Assembly: GCF_900113285.1 (NCBI RefSeq)
Contig: NZ_FOOT01000004.1
Location: forward strand, 248,001-312,000
Length of the DNA: 64,000 nucleotides
Reading direction: 5' to 3'
Origin: Pontibacter chinhatensis
Lineage (GTDB): Bacteria > Bacteroidota > Bacteroidia > Cytophagales > Hymenobacteraceae
Of the stretch, positions 30,076 to 39,550 are shown piece after piece (within the stretch, counting starts at the first letter, position 1; every line of letters begins with the position of its first letter). The notes under the pieces are model-generated. The model did not search any database and had not been told where the DNA came from. It was given only the letters and a program-made list of their open reading frames with translations. The position numbers were made by a program, and so were the translations under genes.

Positions 30076-30504
30076 ATGGAAGCGGCTGCTTTATTCCTTC
30101 GCTTTAGAGATAACCTGAATAGCATCGCCAATGCGCTGAACAGCAAGCTGGAGATTCGCACCATGCCTTACAACGTCTCCATTCCGCTGGAGATAGACCT
30201 GCTGGCTGATGTGCTGCGCCTGCACGGGCTGGATTTTCAGTCAGGCACTCCTGGCTTGGCCCGCCTGTTTGATTTTCAGCAATGGTATCTGCAGCACCAG
30301 CAGCAGGCGGACGAGGTGATGCAACGCGTGCTGGAAGACAAGAAAGCATACATGAAAACGGCCACCGGCACCGTACTTCAAAAGGAGATGCTGTACCGCC
30401 GCCTGGAGTTCTTCAAAGAAACAGCCCACACGCTGGAGGTAATGATGATCCAGCAGAACCTGCATAGCCCAAAGCACTTCAACTACCCGTACCTGAACGC
30501 GTAG
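30076..30504 (+). CDS. Hypothetical helical protein
   Basis: A 142-residue soluble protein predicted to be mostly helical (LFLRFRDNLNSIANALNSKLE, LFDFQQWYLQHQQQADEVMQ, RLEFFKETAHTLEVMMIQQ). No signal peptide or known motif recognised. It has its own promoter-like sequence and a terminator right after it, so it is a single-gene unit. Confidence 0.65.
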   Translation: MEAAALFLRFRDNLNSIANALNSKLEIRTMPYNVSIPLEIDLLADVLRLHGLDFQSGTPGLARLFDFQQWYLQHQQQADEVMQRVLEDKKAYMKTATGTVLQKEMLYRRLEFFKETAHTLEVMMIQQNLHSPKHFNYPYLNA

Positions 30505-30525
30505 TAAGTATAAAGAAGTATAAAT

Positions 30526-30562
30526 ACGAAGCCACTCCCTAAAGTATAGGGAGTGGCTTCGT
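30526..30562. terminator. Bidirectional terminator with the AAAGTAT motif in its loop
   Basis: A 15-bp perfect stem (acgaagccactccct / agggagtggcttcgt) encloses the loop AAAGTAT. It lies between two convergent genes and is flanked by further AAGTATA motifs. Confidence 0.85.
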
Positions 30563-30582
30563 GCTATTACGTAGTCTATACT

Positions 30583-31446
30583 TTACTTGCGGATAGAAGT
30601 ATGGCTTTCCTTGGAGTGCTTCAGCTTCAGCTGCCCATCAGGCTGCTCCTTCATACTTGCTGCGGCCATATCACCGGCCGGGCCTTTGGCGATGAGCGTA
30701 CCACCATCCACCGGGAAGATGGCACCTGTTACATAAGAGGCCTCCTCCGAAGCCAGGAACAGGTATACGTTAGCCACCTCTTCCGGCGTGCCCCGGCGGC
30801 CCATCAGCGTGCCCTGCGTTACCATCTGCTCCATCTGCTTGTCCATTGGGCCGGTTTCCTTGTGCGTCCAGCCGGTATCAATAGGCCCAGGAGCTACAAC
30901 GTTGCAGCGAACGCCTTTTTGCGCCTGCTCGGCTGCCAGTCCCTTGGCAAAGGCATGCATAAATCCTTTAGTGCCACCATACGGGGCGTTCTGTGCAATG
31001 CCGAGCGCCCCTGACTCAGAGCCCGCGCACACAATATTGCCCTTGGTTTTCTGCAGCTCCGGCAGCGCCGCCCTGCTCATCACAAAGGCCGTCCGGATGT
31101 TGTTTTTGAGCAGGTAATCAAATGCCTCCTCCGAGTAGTCGGAGAGCATGTTCACCTCCGGAAAGGTGCCTGCGTTGTTGATCAGGATATCGAGTTTACC
31201 ATACTGCCTAACAGCCAGCTGCACGCAGCTCTCGGCGTTGGCCAGCAACGATAAATCGGCTGTGAACGGAATGGCGGTGCCTCCCTCCTCCTGTATTTCC
31301 CGTGCCACGTCCTCTACCGGGTCCTCCGGAAAACCGGCCACTATAACGCTTGCTCCCTCTCTGGCGAATTTCTTACAGATGGCCTCACCGATGCCTGCGC
31401 CACCGCCCGTCACGATGGCTACTTTTCCTTCAAGTCTGTTTCCCAT
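30583..31446 (-). CDS. SDR family oxidoreductase
   Basis: A 287-residue classical short-chain dehydrogenase: cofactor motif TGGGAGIGEAI, NNAG, the catalytic Ser and YGGTK, and SPGPIDTGWT-like AAPGPIDTGW. The 25-residue C-terminal tail beyond VDGGTLIAKGP is Lys/Gln rich and unusual for the family. Substrate unknown; could be a glucose or 3-ketoacyl dehydrogenase relative. Single-gene unit. Confidence 0.9.
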   Translation of the reverse strand: MGNRLEGKVAIVTGGGAGIGEAICKKFAREGASVIVAGFPEDPVEDVAREIQEEGGTAIPFTADLSLLANAESCVQLAVRQYGKLDILINNAGTFPEVNMLSDYSEEAFDYLLKNNIRTAFVMSRAALPELQKTKGNIVCAGSESGALGIAQNAPYGGTKGFMHAFAKGLAAEQAQKGVRCNVVAPGPIDTGWTHKETGPMDKQMEQMVTQGTLMGRRGTPEEVANVYLFLASEEASYVTGAIFPVDGGTLIAKGPAGDMAAASMKEQPDGQLKLKHSKESHTSIRK

Positions 31447-31568
31447 TTGCTTTCATGTCATTTTAAGTGGTTCAAAATCAATTCATACTTTGTAACGGCA
31501 GAAGCACGCCAACTGTTGGATGCGCCTAAACTTGCCGTCATGGCAACACGTTTTACCTTAGTTAGCGT

Positions 31569-32231
31569 ATGAGTGAGCAGAAACCTGACACTTTATCTTT
31601 GATGAGCTTTCTTTACAACGCACTCCCTGAAGACTTTGACGAGCACCTCGAGACCAAAAACCTGCTGCTGCGCCCTTACCAGGACGGAGACGAGCGCGAC
31701 TTCATGCGCTTGCTGCAGGAGAGTATGGCGTACCTGAGCCCTGCTTTTCCGGGACGCCTGTCGCGGGTGCGTGTTCTGGATGATGCCCGCTCTCAGGTGC
31801 AGCAACTGCGCACCGACTGGGACAACCGCCGCACGTTTGAGTTTGGGGTATGGCAGAAGCAGGATAATCGTTACATCGGCGATATTGCCCTGAAGAATCT
31901 GGACCGCTCTGTACCCAAAGCCGAGGTAGGTTTATACTTTGATGGCTGGCCTGCCACCCGACAGCTAGCGCAGGAGGCCCTGGATGAGGTGATCCATTTT
32001 GCCTTCGGCCCCCTGGGCCTAAATAAAGTATACCTGCGTTGCACAACTGCCAACGAGAGCTACGGCTCTCTGGCCGAGAGCTGCGGATTTATGAAGGAAG
32101 GCGTGTTGCGCTGCGACCACCGCGGCGCCGACTCGGATGAGCTCCTGGACCTGACCTACTACGGCCTCACCCGCCAGGATTTTGAGAGCAAGCAGCAACA
32201 GCAGGCAGCAAATTCTACGGCGGTTGTATAG
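31569..32231 (+). CDS. GNAT N-acetyltransferase (RimJ/RimL type)
   Basis: A 220-residue acetyltransferase with the RimJ-like layout: NLLLRPYQDGDERDFMRLL near residue 30, YIGDIALKNLDRSVPKAEVGLYFD, QEALDEVIHFAFGPLGLNKVYLRC, and ANESYGSLAESCGFMKEGVLR. Substrates in the family are ribosomal protein N-termini, amino acids or antibiotics; none can be assigned. Followed by a long repeat-rich spacer. Confidence 0.88.
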   Translation: MSEQKPDTLSLMSFLYNALPEDFDEHLETKNLLLRPYQDGDERDFMRLLQESMAYLSPAFPGRLSRVRVLDDARSQVQQLRTDWDNRRTFEFGVWQKQDNRYIGDIALKNLDRSVPKAEVGLYFDGWPATRQLAQEALDEVIHFAFGPLGLNKVYLRCTTANESYGSLAESCGFMKEGVLRCDHRGADSDELLDLTYYGLTRQDFESKQQQQAANSTAVV

Positions 32232-32943
32232 GTGTTTTAGGCTGCTATACCGGGTCCAACCACCCCTACCCCTCCTTGTCTAAGGAGGGGAGTTCTGTGA
32301 TTACGATGGCTGAAGTATAAGTTTCGTAGTTGCTGTCCTTACGCGGACAGGTCGCGACCTGTCCCTACAACGTATAAACCCACCCCTAGCCCCTCCGAGG
32401 AGGGGAATTTCTGTTAACGATTAACACCCCTATAGTCCCCTCAAGGGGACAGTTTATACTTGTTGCATAGCAAAGGCAGTGGCTATCGAACCTATTCCCA
32501 GCCTTTGGGTTGAGCGCCTTGTAGATTTCTGGTGCCCGCTAAGGGCATTGCGACCGAAGGGTAGCAAAAGAAATGTACACCGCGCGATGCCCGAAGGCGA
32601 GGCCTCCCGGCCTGGGAGGGCACCAAGTAAGAGATGAAACGAGACGTTTGTGCGAACTAGAGGATGAACTGTAGCTAGCAAGGATAGCTTGTGTCAAGCA
32701 GAGGAAAGCGGTGGCTAAGAATCTATAGCAGCAAGTATAAAGTATAGCCAGAGTAAGTATGGCTTTCCAAGCCAGATGGGTTGTAAACCCAACATCATTA
32801 GTAGGCACGGGTTGCAAACCCGCACCAGCGACGGGGATGGAAGTGTAGCCTAGTATAAAATCCTGAAAATTCTGATTAAGACAAGTATAAAGTATAAACC
32901 TACTTCTACCTTATCAATGTCTTCAGACAGCTATACTTTATAC
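32232..32943. other. Gene-free spacer of 0.7 kb holding an inverted composite repeat
   Basis: No gene is supported. It contains copy 2 of the composite repeat, GGGTTGTAAACCC and GGGTTGCAAACCCG palindromic fragments (about 32778-32825), and eight exact AAGTATA/TATACTT motifs, several in back-to-back pairs such as AAGTATAAAGTATA. Confidence 0.7.
32250..32760 (-). repeat. Composite interspersed repeat, copy 2 (inverted)
   Basis: Same blocks as copy 1 in reverse order on the plus strand: CCGGGTCCAACCACCCC, the GGACAGGTCGCGACCTGTCC palindrome (32345-32364), CCACCCCTAGCCCCTCC, the GCCTTTGGG..GCGCCTTGT block, GAGGCCTCCCGGCCTGGGAG, and AGAGGATGAAC...AAGGATAGCTTGTGT. The TGTCATCTCGA module of copies 1 and 3 is missing. 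About 510 bp. Confidence 0.8.
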
Positions 32944-34095
32944 TTAGCGCTTTGCCTTGGCCAGAAAAAAATCAGTATTAAAAGCCAGGTAGAAGCCGCT
33001 GGAGAACTCCAGTTTCGGGTTGTTGAAGTCCCAGAGAGGCTCCAGGCGCAGCGTTAGGTTCAGGTTTTCCACCAGCTCAATGTCTTTCATCAACCGAAGG
33101 ATAAGCAACTCCCGATCCTCCTCCAGGTAATCAGGGTGCTTAAAAGTAGTAGAGGCCGATTGGTACAGCTTGCCGCCCAACTCACTGATGTAGCCATCGC
33201 CGCGCCAGTAGCTCAGCATCACATCCTGGTATTTTGTGTCAGCCCCGATGTTGAAGTATAACCCGTGGCCCTGCTCGTAAGGCAGCTGCAGCTCGTTCGA
33301 GAAATCCTTAAAGCCCACCACATAGTTTTTAGTATAAAGGCGGTGCAACACCCGGCGGCTATACTTCTTCTCCAGCTCCAGGCCTATGGCAGCATTGGCT
33401 ACGGTGGTTAGCGGCAGTTCGGAAGCGTCTATCTGGCCACCCTTGTGCTGGGCCGTAAACTGCAGGGGCAGCGTTAAGTATAAACTGTCGGCCAGGTTGC
33501 CGCGTCCCTCCTGCCCCAGCAAAAGTATCGCCAACGCCGCGCCGCCGTTTACCTGCTCCTGGTCGTCCTCGCCGCGGTAGAGCATGTTCACCCAATCGGC
33601 CCAGGCATCTACGTGAAAGCGGTTGGTTTGTAGCTTGTACTGAATGCCGTTTTCCAGCCGGTTAAGTATAAGCCGCTCGAAATCATAGAGGGGTTCGATG
33701 TAGCCGTGGTTCAGGTTTCCCTCCAATGTGCCGAAGAGCAGCTGCCAGTTTTGCCGCTGCACTTTAATGGTAAAGGTCGGGAGGATGTCCTCGTAGCCGG
33801 ACGCGCCGAAGTCTTTCCAGAGCAAGGCACCCGCTTCTATCACCAGGTTTTCGGTGGGTTGGTAGCTAAGCTTGGGGTTAAGCTGGTAGCCGAACAACGT
33901 ATAGCCGTCGGCGATTTTGTTGAAGTACTCGTTGTTTTTCAGGAAACCCAGCGCCTGCACCTGCATCCTAATATTTTTAGCATTCTGCTCCCGTACCTGC
34001 ACCTGCTGCATCAGCGCCCGGTTGTTTAGTTGCGCTCTGGCAAGGGGGCTTACAATCAACAAAATCAGCAGAAAAAAAACTTGTAGCAAGCGCAT
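32944..34095 (-). CDS. Outer-membrane beta-barrel-like exported protein
   Basis: About 383 residues from the preferred start MRLLQVFFLLILLIV, a signal peptide ending in ARAQ; an in-frame ATG eight codons upstream gives no better peptide. The rest alternates aromatic/hydrophobic strands (YTLFGYQLNPKLSYQPTENLVIEAG, NYVVGFKDFSNELQLPY, LNLTLRLEPLWDF) and ends FSSGFYLAFNTDFFLAKAKR, suggesting a porin-like or transporter barrel. No family recognised. Divergent from recA. Confidence 0.75.
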   Translation of the reverse strand: MRLLQVFFLLILLIVSPLARAQLNNRALMQQVQVREQNAKNIRMQVQALGFLKNNEYFNKIADGYTLFGYQLNPKLSYQPTENLVIEAGALLWKDFGASGYEDILPTFTIKVQRQNWQLLFGTLEGNLNHGYIEPLYDFERLILNRLENGIQYKLQTNRFHVDAWADWVNMLYRGEDDQEQVNGGAALAILLLGQEGRGNLADSLYLTLPLQFTAQHKGGQIDASELPLTTVANAAIGLELEKKYSRRVLHRLYTKNYVVGFKDFSNELQLPYEQGHGLYFNIGADTKYQDVMLSYWRGDGYISELGGKLYQSASTTFKHPDYLEEDRELLILRLMKDIELVENLNLTLRLEPLWDFNNPKLEFSSGFYLAFNTDFFLAKAKR

Positions 34096-34255
34096 AAAAA
34101 AGCAGTGAGTATGGCACAAAAACAGGTGGAGCTATGTTATAATCAGACGGCAGCAATCAGCTAAAAAAATTAGCAAATTACTTACAAACTATTTTGAAGA
34201 TTGGTGCCGATTTAGTAATTTCACCTTCAATATAAAGCTAATTAAGAAAACACAC

Positions 34256-35311
34256 ATGAGCGTAAGCAACGAAAAACTGAAGGCCCTGCAGCTGACCATG
34301 GACAAGCTCGACAAAACATACGGCAAAGGCACCGTTATGAAGCTGAGCGACAACAAGGTTGAGGACATTCCGGCCATCTCCACTGGTTCACTGGGCCTGG
34401 ATATTGCGTTGGGTATCGGCGGTTTGCCACGCGGCCGTGTCGTAGAGATCTACGGTCCTGAATCTTCTGGTAAAACCACGCTTACTTTGCACTGCATTGC
34501 AGAAGCACAGAAAAAAGGCGGCCTGGCGGCATTTATCGACGCTGAGCACGCATTCGACAGAATATACGCCCAGAAACTGGGAATCGACACAGAAAACCTG
34601 CTGATTTCTCAGCCAGATAACGGGGAGCAGGCGCTCGAAATCGCCGACCACTTGATCCGCTCTGGTGCTATTGATATTATCGTAATTGACTCTGTGGCCG
34701 CCCTCGTGCCGAAAGGCGAACTGGAAGGCGACATGGGCGACAGCAAGATGGGTCTGCAGGCGCGCTTGATGTCTCAGGCGCTGCGTAAGCTGACCGGTAC
34801 CATCAACAAAACAGGCTGTACCTGTATCTTCATCAACCAGCTGCGCGAGAAGATTGGTGTGATGTTCGGTAACCCAGAGACGACTACAGGTGGTAACGCC
34901 CTGAAGTTCTATGCTTCTGTGCGTCTGGATATCCGCCGTGTGGGCCAGATTAAGGAGAGCGCCGACAACATTACCGGTAACCGTACCCGCGTGAAGGTGG
35001 TGAAGAACAAGGTAGCCCCTCCTTTCAAAGTGGTGGAGTTCGACATCATGTATGGCGAAGGCATCTCTAAGGTAGGCGAGGTACTGGACCTGGGCGTAGA
35101 GCTGGGCATCGTGCAGAAGTCCGGTTCGTGGTTCTCCTATAACGGCGACAAGCTGGGCCAGGGCCGCGACGGCGTGAAGCAAATCCTGCAGGACAACCCG
35201 GAGCTGATGGAAGAGATCGAGAACAAGATCAGAGCCATCGTGAAAGGCGAGCCGGAGAAGGTTGCCGCCGCTCTGGACGACTCAGCCGCAGCTGCAGCCG
35301 CTGCCGAGTGA
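34256..35311 (+). CDS. recA: Recombinase RecA
   Basis: A 351-residue recombinase with the usual length and Walker [11 protein letters not shown]. Other conserved stretches are [40 protein letters not shown] and [11 protein letters not shown]. It polymerises on single-stranded DNA for recombination repair. It ends with an Ala-rich tail ([11 protein letters not shown]). No AAGTATA motif lies inside this gene. I see no clear SOS box upstream, in line with Bacteroidota that lack LexA. Confidence 0.98.
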   Translation: MSVSNEKLKALQLTMDKLDKTYGKGTVMKLSDNKVEDIPAISTGSLGLDIALGIGGLPRGRVVEIYGPESSGKTTLTLHCIAEAQKKGGLAAFIDAEHAFDRIYAQKLGIDTENLLISQPDNGEQALEIADHLIRSGAIDIIVIDSVAALVPKGELEGDMGDSKMGLQARLMSQALRKLTGTINKTGCTCIFINQLREKIGVMFGNPETTTGGNALKFYASVRLDIRRVGQIKESADNITGNRTRVKVVKNKVAPPFKVVEFDIMYGEGISKVGEVLDLGVELGIVQKSGSWFSYNGDKLGQGRDGVKQILQDNPELMEEIENKIRAIVKGEPEKVAAALDDSAAAAAAAE

Positions 35312-35333
35312 ACTTTATTTCCCAACCTGAAGT

Positions 35334-35366
35334 AAAAAAAGGTGCTACCCCGGTAGCACCTTTTTT
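35334..35366 (+). terminator. Terminator after recA
   Basis: Perfect stem aaaaaaaggtgctacc / ggtagcacctttttt with a two- to four-base loop, directly after the recA stop. Confidence 0.9.
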
Positions 35367-35480
35367 ATTTAAAATCAGTTGAATAGCTAAAGGAGATTCT
35401 ATAATTTAAGCCTTGGCAAATATTGGTACAGAACTTGATTATAGGTATGTATTGATACTGGAACCAAAAGGAAGGCACTT

Positions 35481-36293
35481 ATGATGAAGAAGTTTTTCCC
35501 GGCACTCATTCTACTTACGATCGTACTTTTTGGCTTTGCCACCAAGGACCGTATGCGATCCCACCCCAACGAGAGCTTTAGCACCGGAGAGGTATTGAAG
35601 TATAAGGTGCACTACGGCCCTATTACGGCGGCAGAGGCTGTTATCGATATTTCACCGGAAATACACACCGTAAACGACCGCGCCTGTTACAAGGCCACGG
35701 TCTATGGCAGAACCAACAGCTCTTTCGATCTCTTTATTCGCGTGCGCGATACCTGGCAATCCTACATAGACACGGCTGCCATTGTGCCGCAGCGCTCGTT
35801 CCGCAACATTGAGGAAGGCAACTACCGCAAGCGCGAGACGGTGCATTTCGACCATTTCGCCAACAAGGCGCATGTAGAGAAAAAGAAGAAATCGAAGAAG
35901 GTAGAGAAGCAGACCTATAAGATAACCGATAACGTGCAGGACATCGTGAGCGGTTTTTACTACCTGCGCACCCTCGACTTTAACAAGATGCGCGTGGGCG
36001 ATAAAGTAAACGTGCAGGGATTCTTCGATGAGGAGCACTTTAACATGGAGGTGGAGTTTAAAGGCCGTGAGGTGGTGAGCACCAAGGCGGGCAACATCAA
36101 AGCCATTAAACTGGTGCCGCGCATGCCGGAGAACAAAATGTTTAAAGGCGAGAACTCCATCACGGTATACCTGTCCGATGATAAAAACAAGATACCGGTA
36201 CTAATACAGGCAGAGATGTTTGTAGGCTCGGTGAAGGTGAACCTCTACGATTATAAAAACCTGAAAAACGAGCTCTTGTTAGCCCGTAAATAA
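35481..36293 (+). CDS. DUF3108 domain-containing exported protein
   Basis: A 270-residue protein with an N-terminal signal peptide or anchor (FFPALILLTIVLFGFA). It matches DUF3108 by ESFSTGEVLKYKVHYGPITAAEAVIDI, VRDTWQSYIDT and LVPRMPENKMFKGENSITVYLSDD. A Lys-rich block (KKKKSKKVEKQ) sits mid-protein. The family is periplasmic and of unknown function, found near envelope biogenesis genes. The stop codon is part of the downstream hairpin. Confidence 0.85.
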   Translation: MMKKFFPALILLTIVLFGFATKDRMRSHPNESFSTGEVLKYKVHYGPITAAEAVIDISPEIHTVNDRACYKATVYGRTNSSFDLFIRVRDTWQSYIDTAAIVPQRSFRNIEEGNYRKRETVHFDHFANKAHVEKKKKSKKVEKQTYKITDNVQDIVSGFYYLRTLDFNKMRVGDKVNVQGFFDEEHFNMEVEFKGREVVSTKAGNIKAIKLVPRMPENKMFKGENSITVYLSDDKNKIPVLIQAEMFVGSVKVNLYDYKNLKNELLLARK

Positions 36294-36327
36294 GTATAAA
36301 AGCCAGCCAACGCTGGCTTTTATACTT
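36292..36327 (+). terminator. Terminator formed by opposed AAGTATA motifs, overlapping the stop codon
   Basis: A 16-bp perfect inverted repeat, AAGTATAAAAGCCAGC and its complement, with loop CAAC. The first two A bases belong to the TAA stop of the DUF3108 gene. The motif forms the entire base of the stem on both sides. Confidence 0.9.
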
Positions 36328-36555
36328 TACCATCGCACTGTATAAGATGTAAGGCGCTGAATGCTGGTCCGTTAGAAGTATGAACCAGCCCAAGGTTAAG
36401 GAAATGTTACCGGTAGGTTATACTTTTGTTACGTCATCCCTTCTTGCTACAAGGAATGGTATCTTTGCGTAGAGAGAACGGCAGCAGCCACTCGATACAC
36501 AGCGCGTTGACCAGCGCAGGTGTAGCCAGACACATATAACCAAAGACTCTATACC

Positions 36556-37245
36556 GTGCAAACAGCATCGCATTACAAAGTTCTTGTAGTAGACGACGAT
36601 TCAGACATCGTGGAACTGCTGCAGTATAACCTTACCCGCGAAGGATACGAGGTGAGCACTGCCGACAACGGGAAAAAGGCCGTGGAGATGGCCAAACAGG
36701 TAAAACCAGACATTATTCTGCTGGACGTGATGATGCCGGTGATGGATGGCATCACTGCCTGCCGCCAGTTGCGCGAGCAGGAGGAGTTCCGCCAGACGCA
36801 CATCATCTTCCTGACTGCCCGCTCCGAGGAGTTCTCGGAAGTTGCCGCCTTCGAGGCCGGTGCCGATGACTTTATCACCAAGCCCATAAAACCCCGTGCC
36901 CTGCTTAGCCGCCTGGCAGCCTTTGCCCGCCGCGAGGCGCAGCTGGAGGGGCAGGACAAGGTAATCGAGGCAGGCGACCTGAAGATTGACCGCACCAGCT
37001 TTGCCGTTTACAAAGGCGAGGAGAAAATCACGCTGCCTAAGAAGGAGTTTGAGCTGCTGGCTTTCCTGGCCGCCACTCCCAACAAGGTATTCACGCGCGA
37101 GGAGCTGCTGAGCAACATCTGGGGCAACGACGTGTATGTGATTGCCCGCACGGTGGATGTGCATGTGCGCAAAGTGCGGGAGAAGGTGGGCGAAGGAAAC
37201 ATCAAGACCATAAAGGGTGTTGGCTATAAGTTTAACACCGACTAA
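36556..37245 (+). CDS. OmpR/PhoB-type response regulator
   Basis: A 229-residue two-domain regulator. The receiver has the phospho-acceptor Asp in PDIILLDVMMPVMDG and Thr/Lys switch residues (IFLTARSE, DDFITKPIKP). The winged-helix output domain runs from about residue 130 (KKEFELLAFLAATPNKVFTREELL ... RTVDVHVRKVREKV). The start is GTG. The histidine kinase gene follows after three bases, so they form a PhoB/PhoR-like pair; phosphate control is plausible but unproven. Confidence 0.93.
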   Translation: MQTASHYKVLVVDDDSDIVELLQYNLTREGYEVSTADNGKKAVEMAKQVKPDIILLDVMMPVMDGITACRQLREQEEFRQTHIIFLTARSEEFSEVAAFEAGADDFITKPIKPRALLSRLAAFARREAQLEGQDKVIEAGDLKIDRTSFAVYKGEEKITLPKKEFELLAFLAATPNKVFTREELLSNIWGNDVYVIARTVDVHVRKVREKVGEGNIKTIKGVGYKFNTD

Positions 37246-37248
37246 TAC

Positions 37249-38277
37249 ATGAACCTGAACTCGCGTACGCTTGCTCTCTTAACCTCACTGGCGGTAGCTC
37301 TTGTGCTTACCGCCTTTCTTGCTTTAGCCAGCTCGTTCTCCTCACAGGGCTTTGTGATAGCGCTGGTAATCGTGTTTATCTGCTGCTTCGTGCTGGTGCA
37401 CTTCTCCTACGAGGCGCTGGTGTTTCGGGAGATAAAGCACATATACTCCAGCCTGGAGAAACTGAAGCGGCAGGATTTTAAGAAAGTGGAGAGCCGCTCT
37501 ACCTTCGCCGCCGACCCGCTCAAGAAGATAAAGGACGAAATTTACCTGATAGCCGAGCGCAAGCAGCAGGAGATTGATGAGCTGAGGAGCCTGCAGATGA
37601 TGCGCAGCGAGTTTCTGGCCGACGTGTCGCATGAGCTGAAAACACCTATTTTTGCCGCTCAGGGCTTTATCCATACCTTGCTGGATGGCGCTGTAGACGA
37701 CCCGAATGTACGCGATAAGTTTCTGGAGAAGGCAGCCCGCAGCCTGGACGGCCTCGATGCGCTGGTGCAGGACCTGATCAGCATCTCGCAACTGGAAAAG
37801 GGCGTGGTGAAGATGGCCAAGCGCAACTTCGACGTAGCCCAGCTGGCGCGCGATGTAGCCGAGCAACTGGAACTGAAGGCGGTACAGCAGGAAATTACCA
37901 TCCACGTGGAGGCCACCGAACCCGTCATGCTCTTTGCCGACCCGAACCGCATACGCCAGGTGTTCACCAACCTCATCGACAACGCCATCAAGTATGGCCG
38001 CAGGGGCGGTAACATCTGGGTCATGTTCGATGAGGGCAAGAAAAAGTATACCATCACGGTAAAAGACGACGGAAAGGGTATAGCCCAGGAGCATATCAAC
38101 CGCATTTTTGAGCGCTTCTACCGCATCGACAAAAGCCGCACCCGCGACACCACCAGCACCGGCCTTGGCCTTTCCATCTGCAAGCACATCATTGAGGCGC
38201 ACCGCTCGTTTATAGCCGTAAAAAGCGAGGTAGACAAAGGCACCACCCTTCGGTTTAAGCTTCTGAAGGCGAAGTAG
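37249..38277 (+). CDS. PhoR-like sensor histidine kinase
   Basis: A 342-residue kinase. Two adjacent membrane helices (about residues 10-55) leave almost no periplasmic loop, so it senses membrane or cytoplasmic signals. The HisKA motif is DVSHELKTPIFAAQGF (phospho-His). The HATPase has N-box IDNAIKYG, G1 VKDDGKGIAQEHI and G2 TGLGLSICKHI. It is coupled to the upstream response regulator. Confidence 0.93.
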   Translation: MNLNSRTLALLTSLAVALVLTAFLALASSFSSQGFVIALVIVFICCFVLVHFSYEALVFREIKHIYSSLEKLKRQDFKKVESRSTFAADPLKKIKDEIYLIAERKQQEIDELRSLQMMRSEFLADVSHELKTPIFAAQGFIHTLLDGAVDDPNVRDKFLEKAARSLDGLDALVQDLISISQLEKGVVKMAKRNFDVAQLARDVAEQLELKAVQQEITIHVEATEPVMLFADPNRIRQVFTNLIDNAIKYGRRGGNIWVMFDEGKKKYTITVKDDGKGIAQEHINRIFERFYRIDKSRTRDTTSTGLGLSICKHIIEAHRSFIAVKSEVDKGTTLRFKLLKAK

Positions 38278-38482
38278 GGTTTCGTTGTTCGTTATTAGTT
38301 ATTTGTTATTGGTGCAGAAAGCTACTGCCCCTGCTGGTAGCACCCATGGTTATACTTTGCCAGAAGTATAGCGGCGCCACTAACAACGGGCAACGCTGGC
38401 AATCAACCAACCACTATTATCCGTATCTTTGCAGGATGCACGGCCGCAATAGGTGGCTGCGCCCGAACAAAGTATAAAACGC

Positions 38483-39193
38483 ATGAAGTACCCGGTTTTT
38501 GAAGACCTGATAATATTTGAGAACGAGGATTACGTAGTGGTAAACAAGCCGCCGTTTCTGGCCACGCTGGAAGACCGCACGCCTAACACGACCAACCTGT
38601 TAAAGCTGGCCCGCCAGTATAACCCGGACCTGCAAGCCTGCCACCGTCTGGACAAGGACACCTCTGGTTGCCTGGTGCTGGCCAAGAACCCGGAGGCCTA
38701 CCGCAACCTGGCCATGCAGTTCGAGTCGCGGGAAGTATACAAAGTATACCATGCCGTGGTGTGGGGCACGCACAAATTTGAGGATGAGCTCGTGAGCCGC
38801 GCCATTTTATCCAACGCCAAGGGGGTGGCCAAGCTATCGCCACAGGGTAAGCCCGCCGAGACATACTTTAACACCCTAGAGAATTATGCCCGCCATACCT
38901 TGGTAGAATGTCTCCCCGTGACTGGCCGCCTGCACCAGATACGCGTGCACCTGGCCTTCCTGAACGCCCCTATTGTAGGGGACTCGTTGTACGGAGGCGA
39001 GCAGGTATACCTGAGCAGCCTGAAGCGCGGTTTTAACTTGAAAAAGAACACAGAGGAGTTGCCCCTGATCAAGCGTTTTGCGCTGCACTCGTTCAACATT
39101 GGCTTTGTGCTACCCAACGGAGAGCCAGTTAAAATTGAGGCCCCATACCCGAAGGACTTCGGTGTGCTGGTAAAGCAGCTGCGCGCGCATTAG
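38483..39193 (+). CDS. RluA-family RNA pseudouridine synthase
   Basis: About 236 residues from the preferred ATG (MKYPVFEDLII); a GTG ten codons upstream is possible. The catalytic Asp is in ACHRLDKDTSGCLVLAKN, with VVNKPPFLATL before it and GRLHQIRVHLAF after. It converts uridines in 23S rRNA or tRNA to pseudouridine. No S4 domain is seen. A TATCTTTG box at 38424 may be its -7 element, but no matching -33 box is clear. Confidence 0.92.
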   Translation: MKYPVFEDLIIFENEDYVVVNKPPFLATLEDRTPNTTNLLKLARQYNPDLQACHRLDKDTSGCLVLAKNPEAYRNLAMQFESREVYKVYHAVVWGTHKFEDELVSRAILSNAKGVAKLSPQGKPAETYFNTLENYARHTLVECLPVTGRLHQIRVHLAFLNAPIVGDSLYGGEQVYLSSLKRGFNLKKNTEELPLIKRFALHSFNIGFVLPNGEPVKIEAPYPKDFGVLVKQLRAH

Positions 39194-39550
39194 ACTTAGA
39201 CGATTTTTTTGACAAAGGACAATAGAAGTATGGCTGGCCTGCTTCTTTTGTCCTTTTATACTTTCTGCCGCAAGTTTATTGTGGCTAAGTATGGCAGCAG
39301 TTTGCAACTGCTTTGCTTTGGAAAAGCAAGGCTACGAAGGCTTTAGCTATACTTTAAAGCCTGCCGAAGTACAGACTGTTGATGAAAACACCAACAATGG
39401 CGGGAAGAAGTATGAATAGCCTGTTTCTTCTGTCCTTTATACTTCTATGCTTGCCCGAAGTATAAAACCCGCTTTTCGGAAGGATGAAGTTTCCCCGGTC
39501 CTTTGTCTTTTGTCATACTTTCCTTTGTCCGAGAGTCCTTTATAAAAATC
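39194..39550. other. Intergenic spacer with repeated short fragments
   Basis: No gene is supported. It contains several TTGTCCTTT / GACAAAGGAC fragments (also near 42480, 44610 and 57435), a TTTGCAACTGCTTTGCTTTGG fragment similar to one near 12800, and four AAGTATA motifs. It separates convergent genes. Confidence 0.5.
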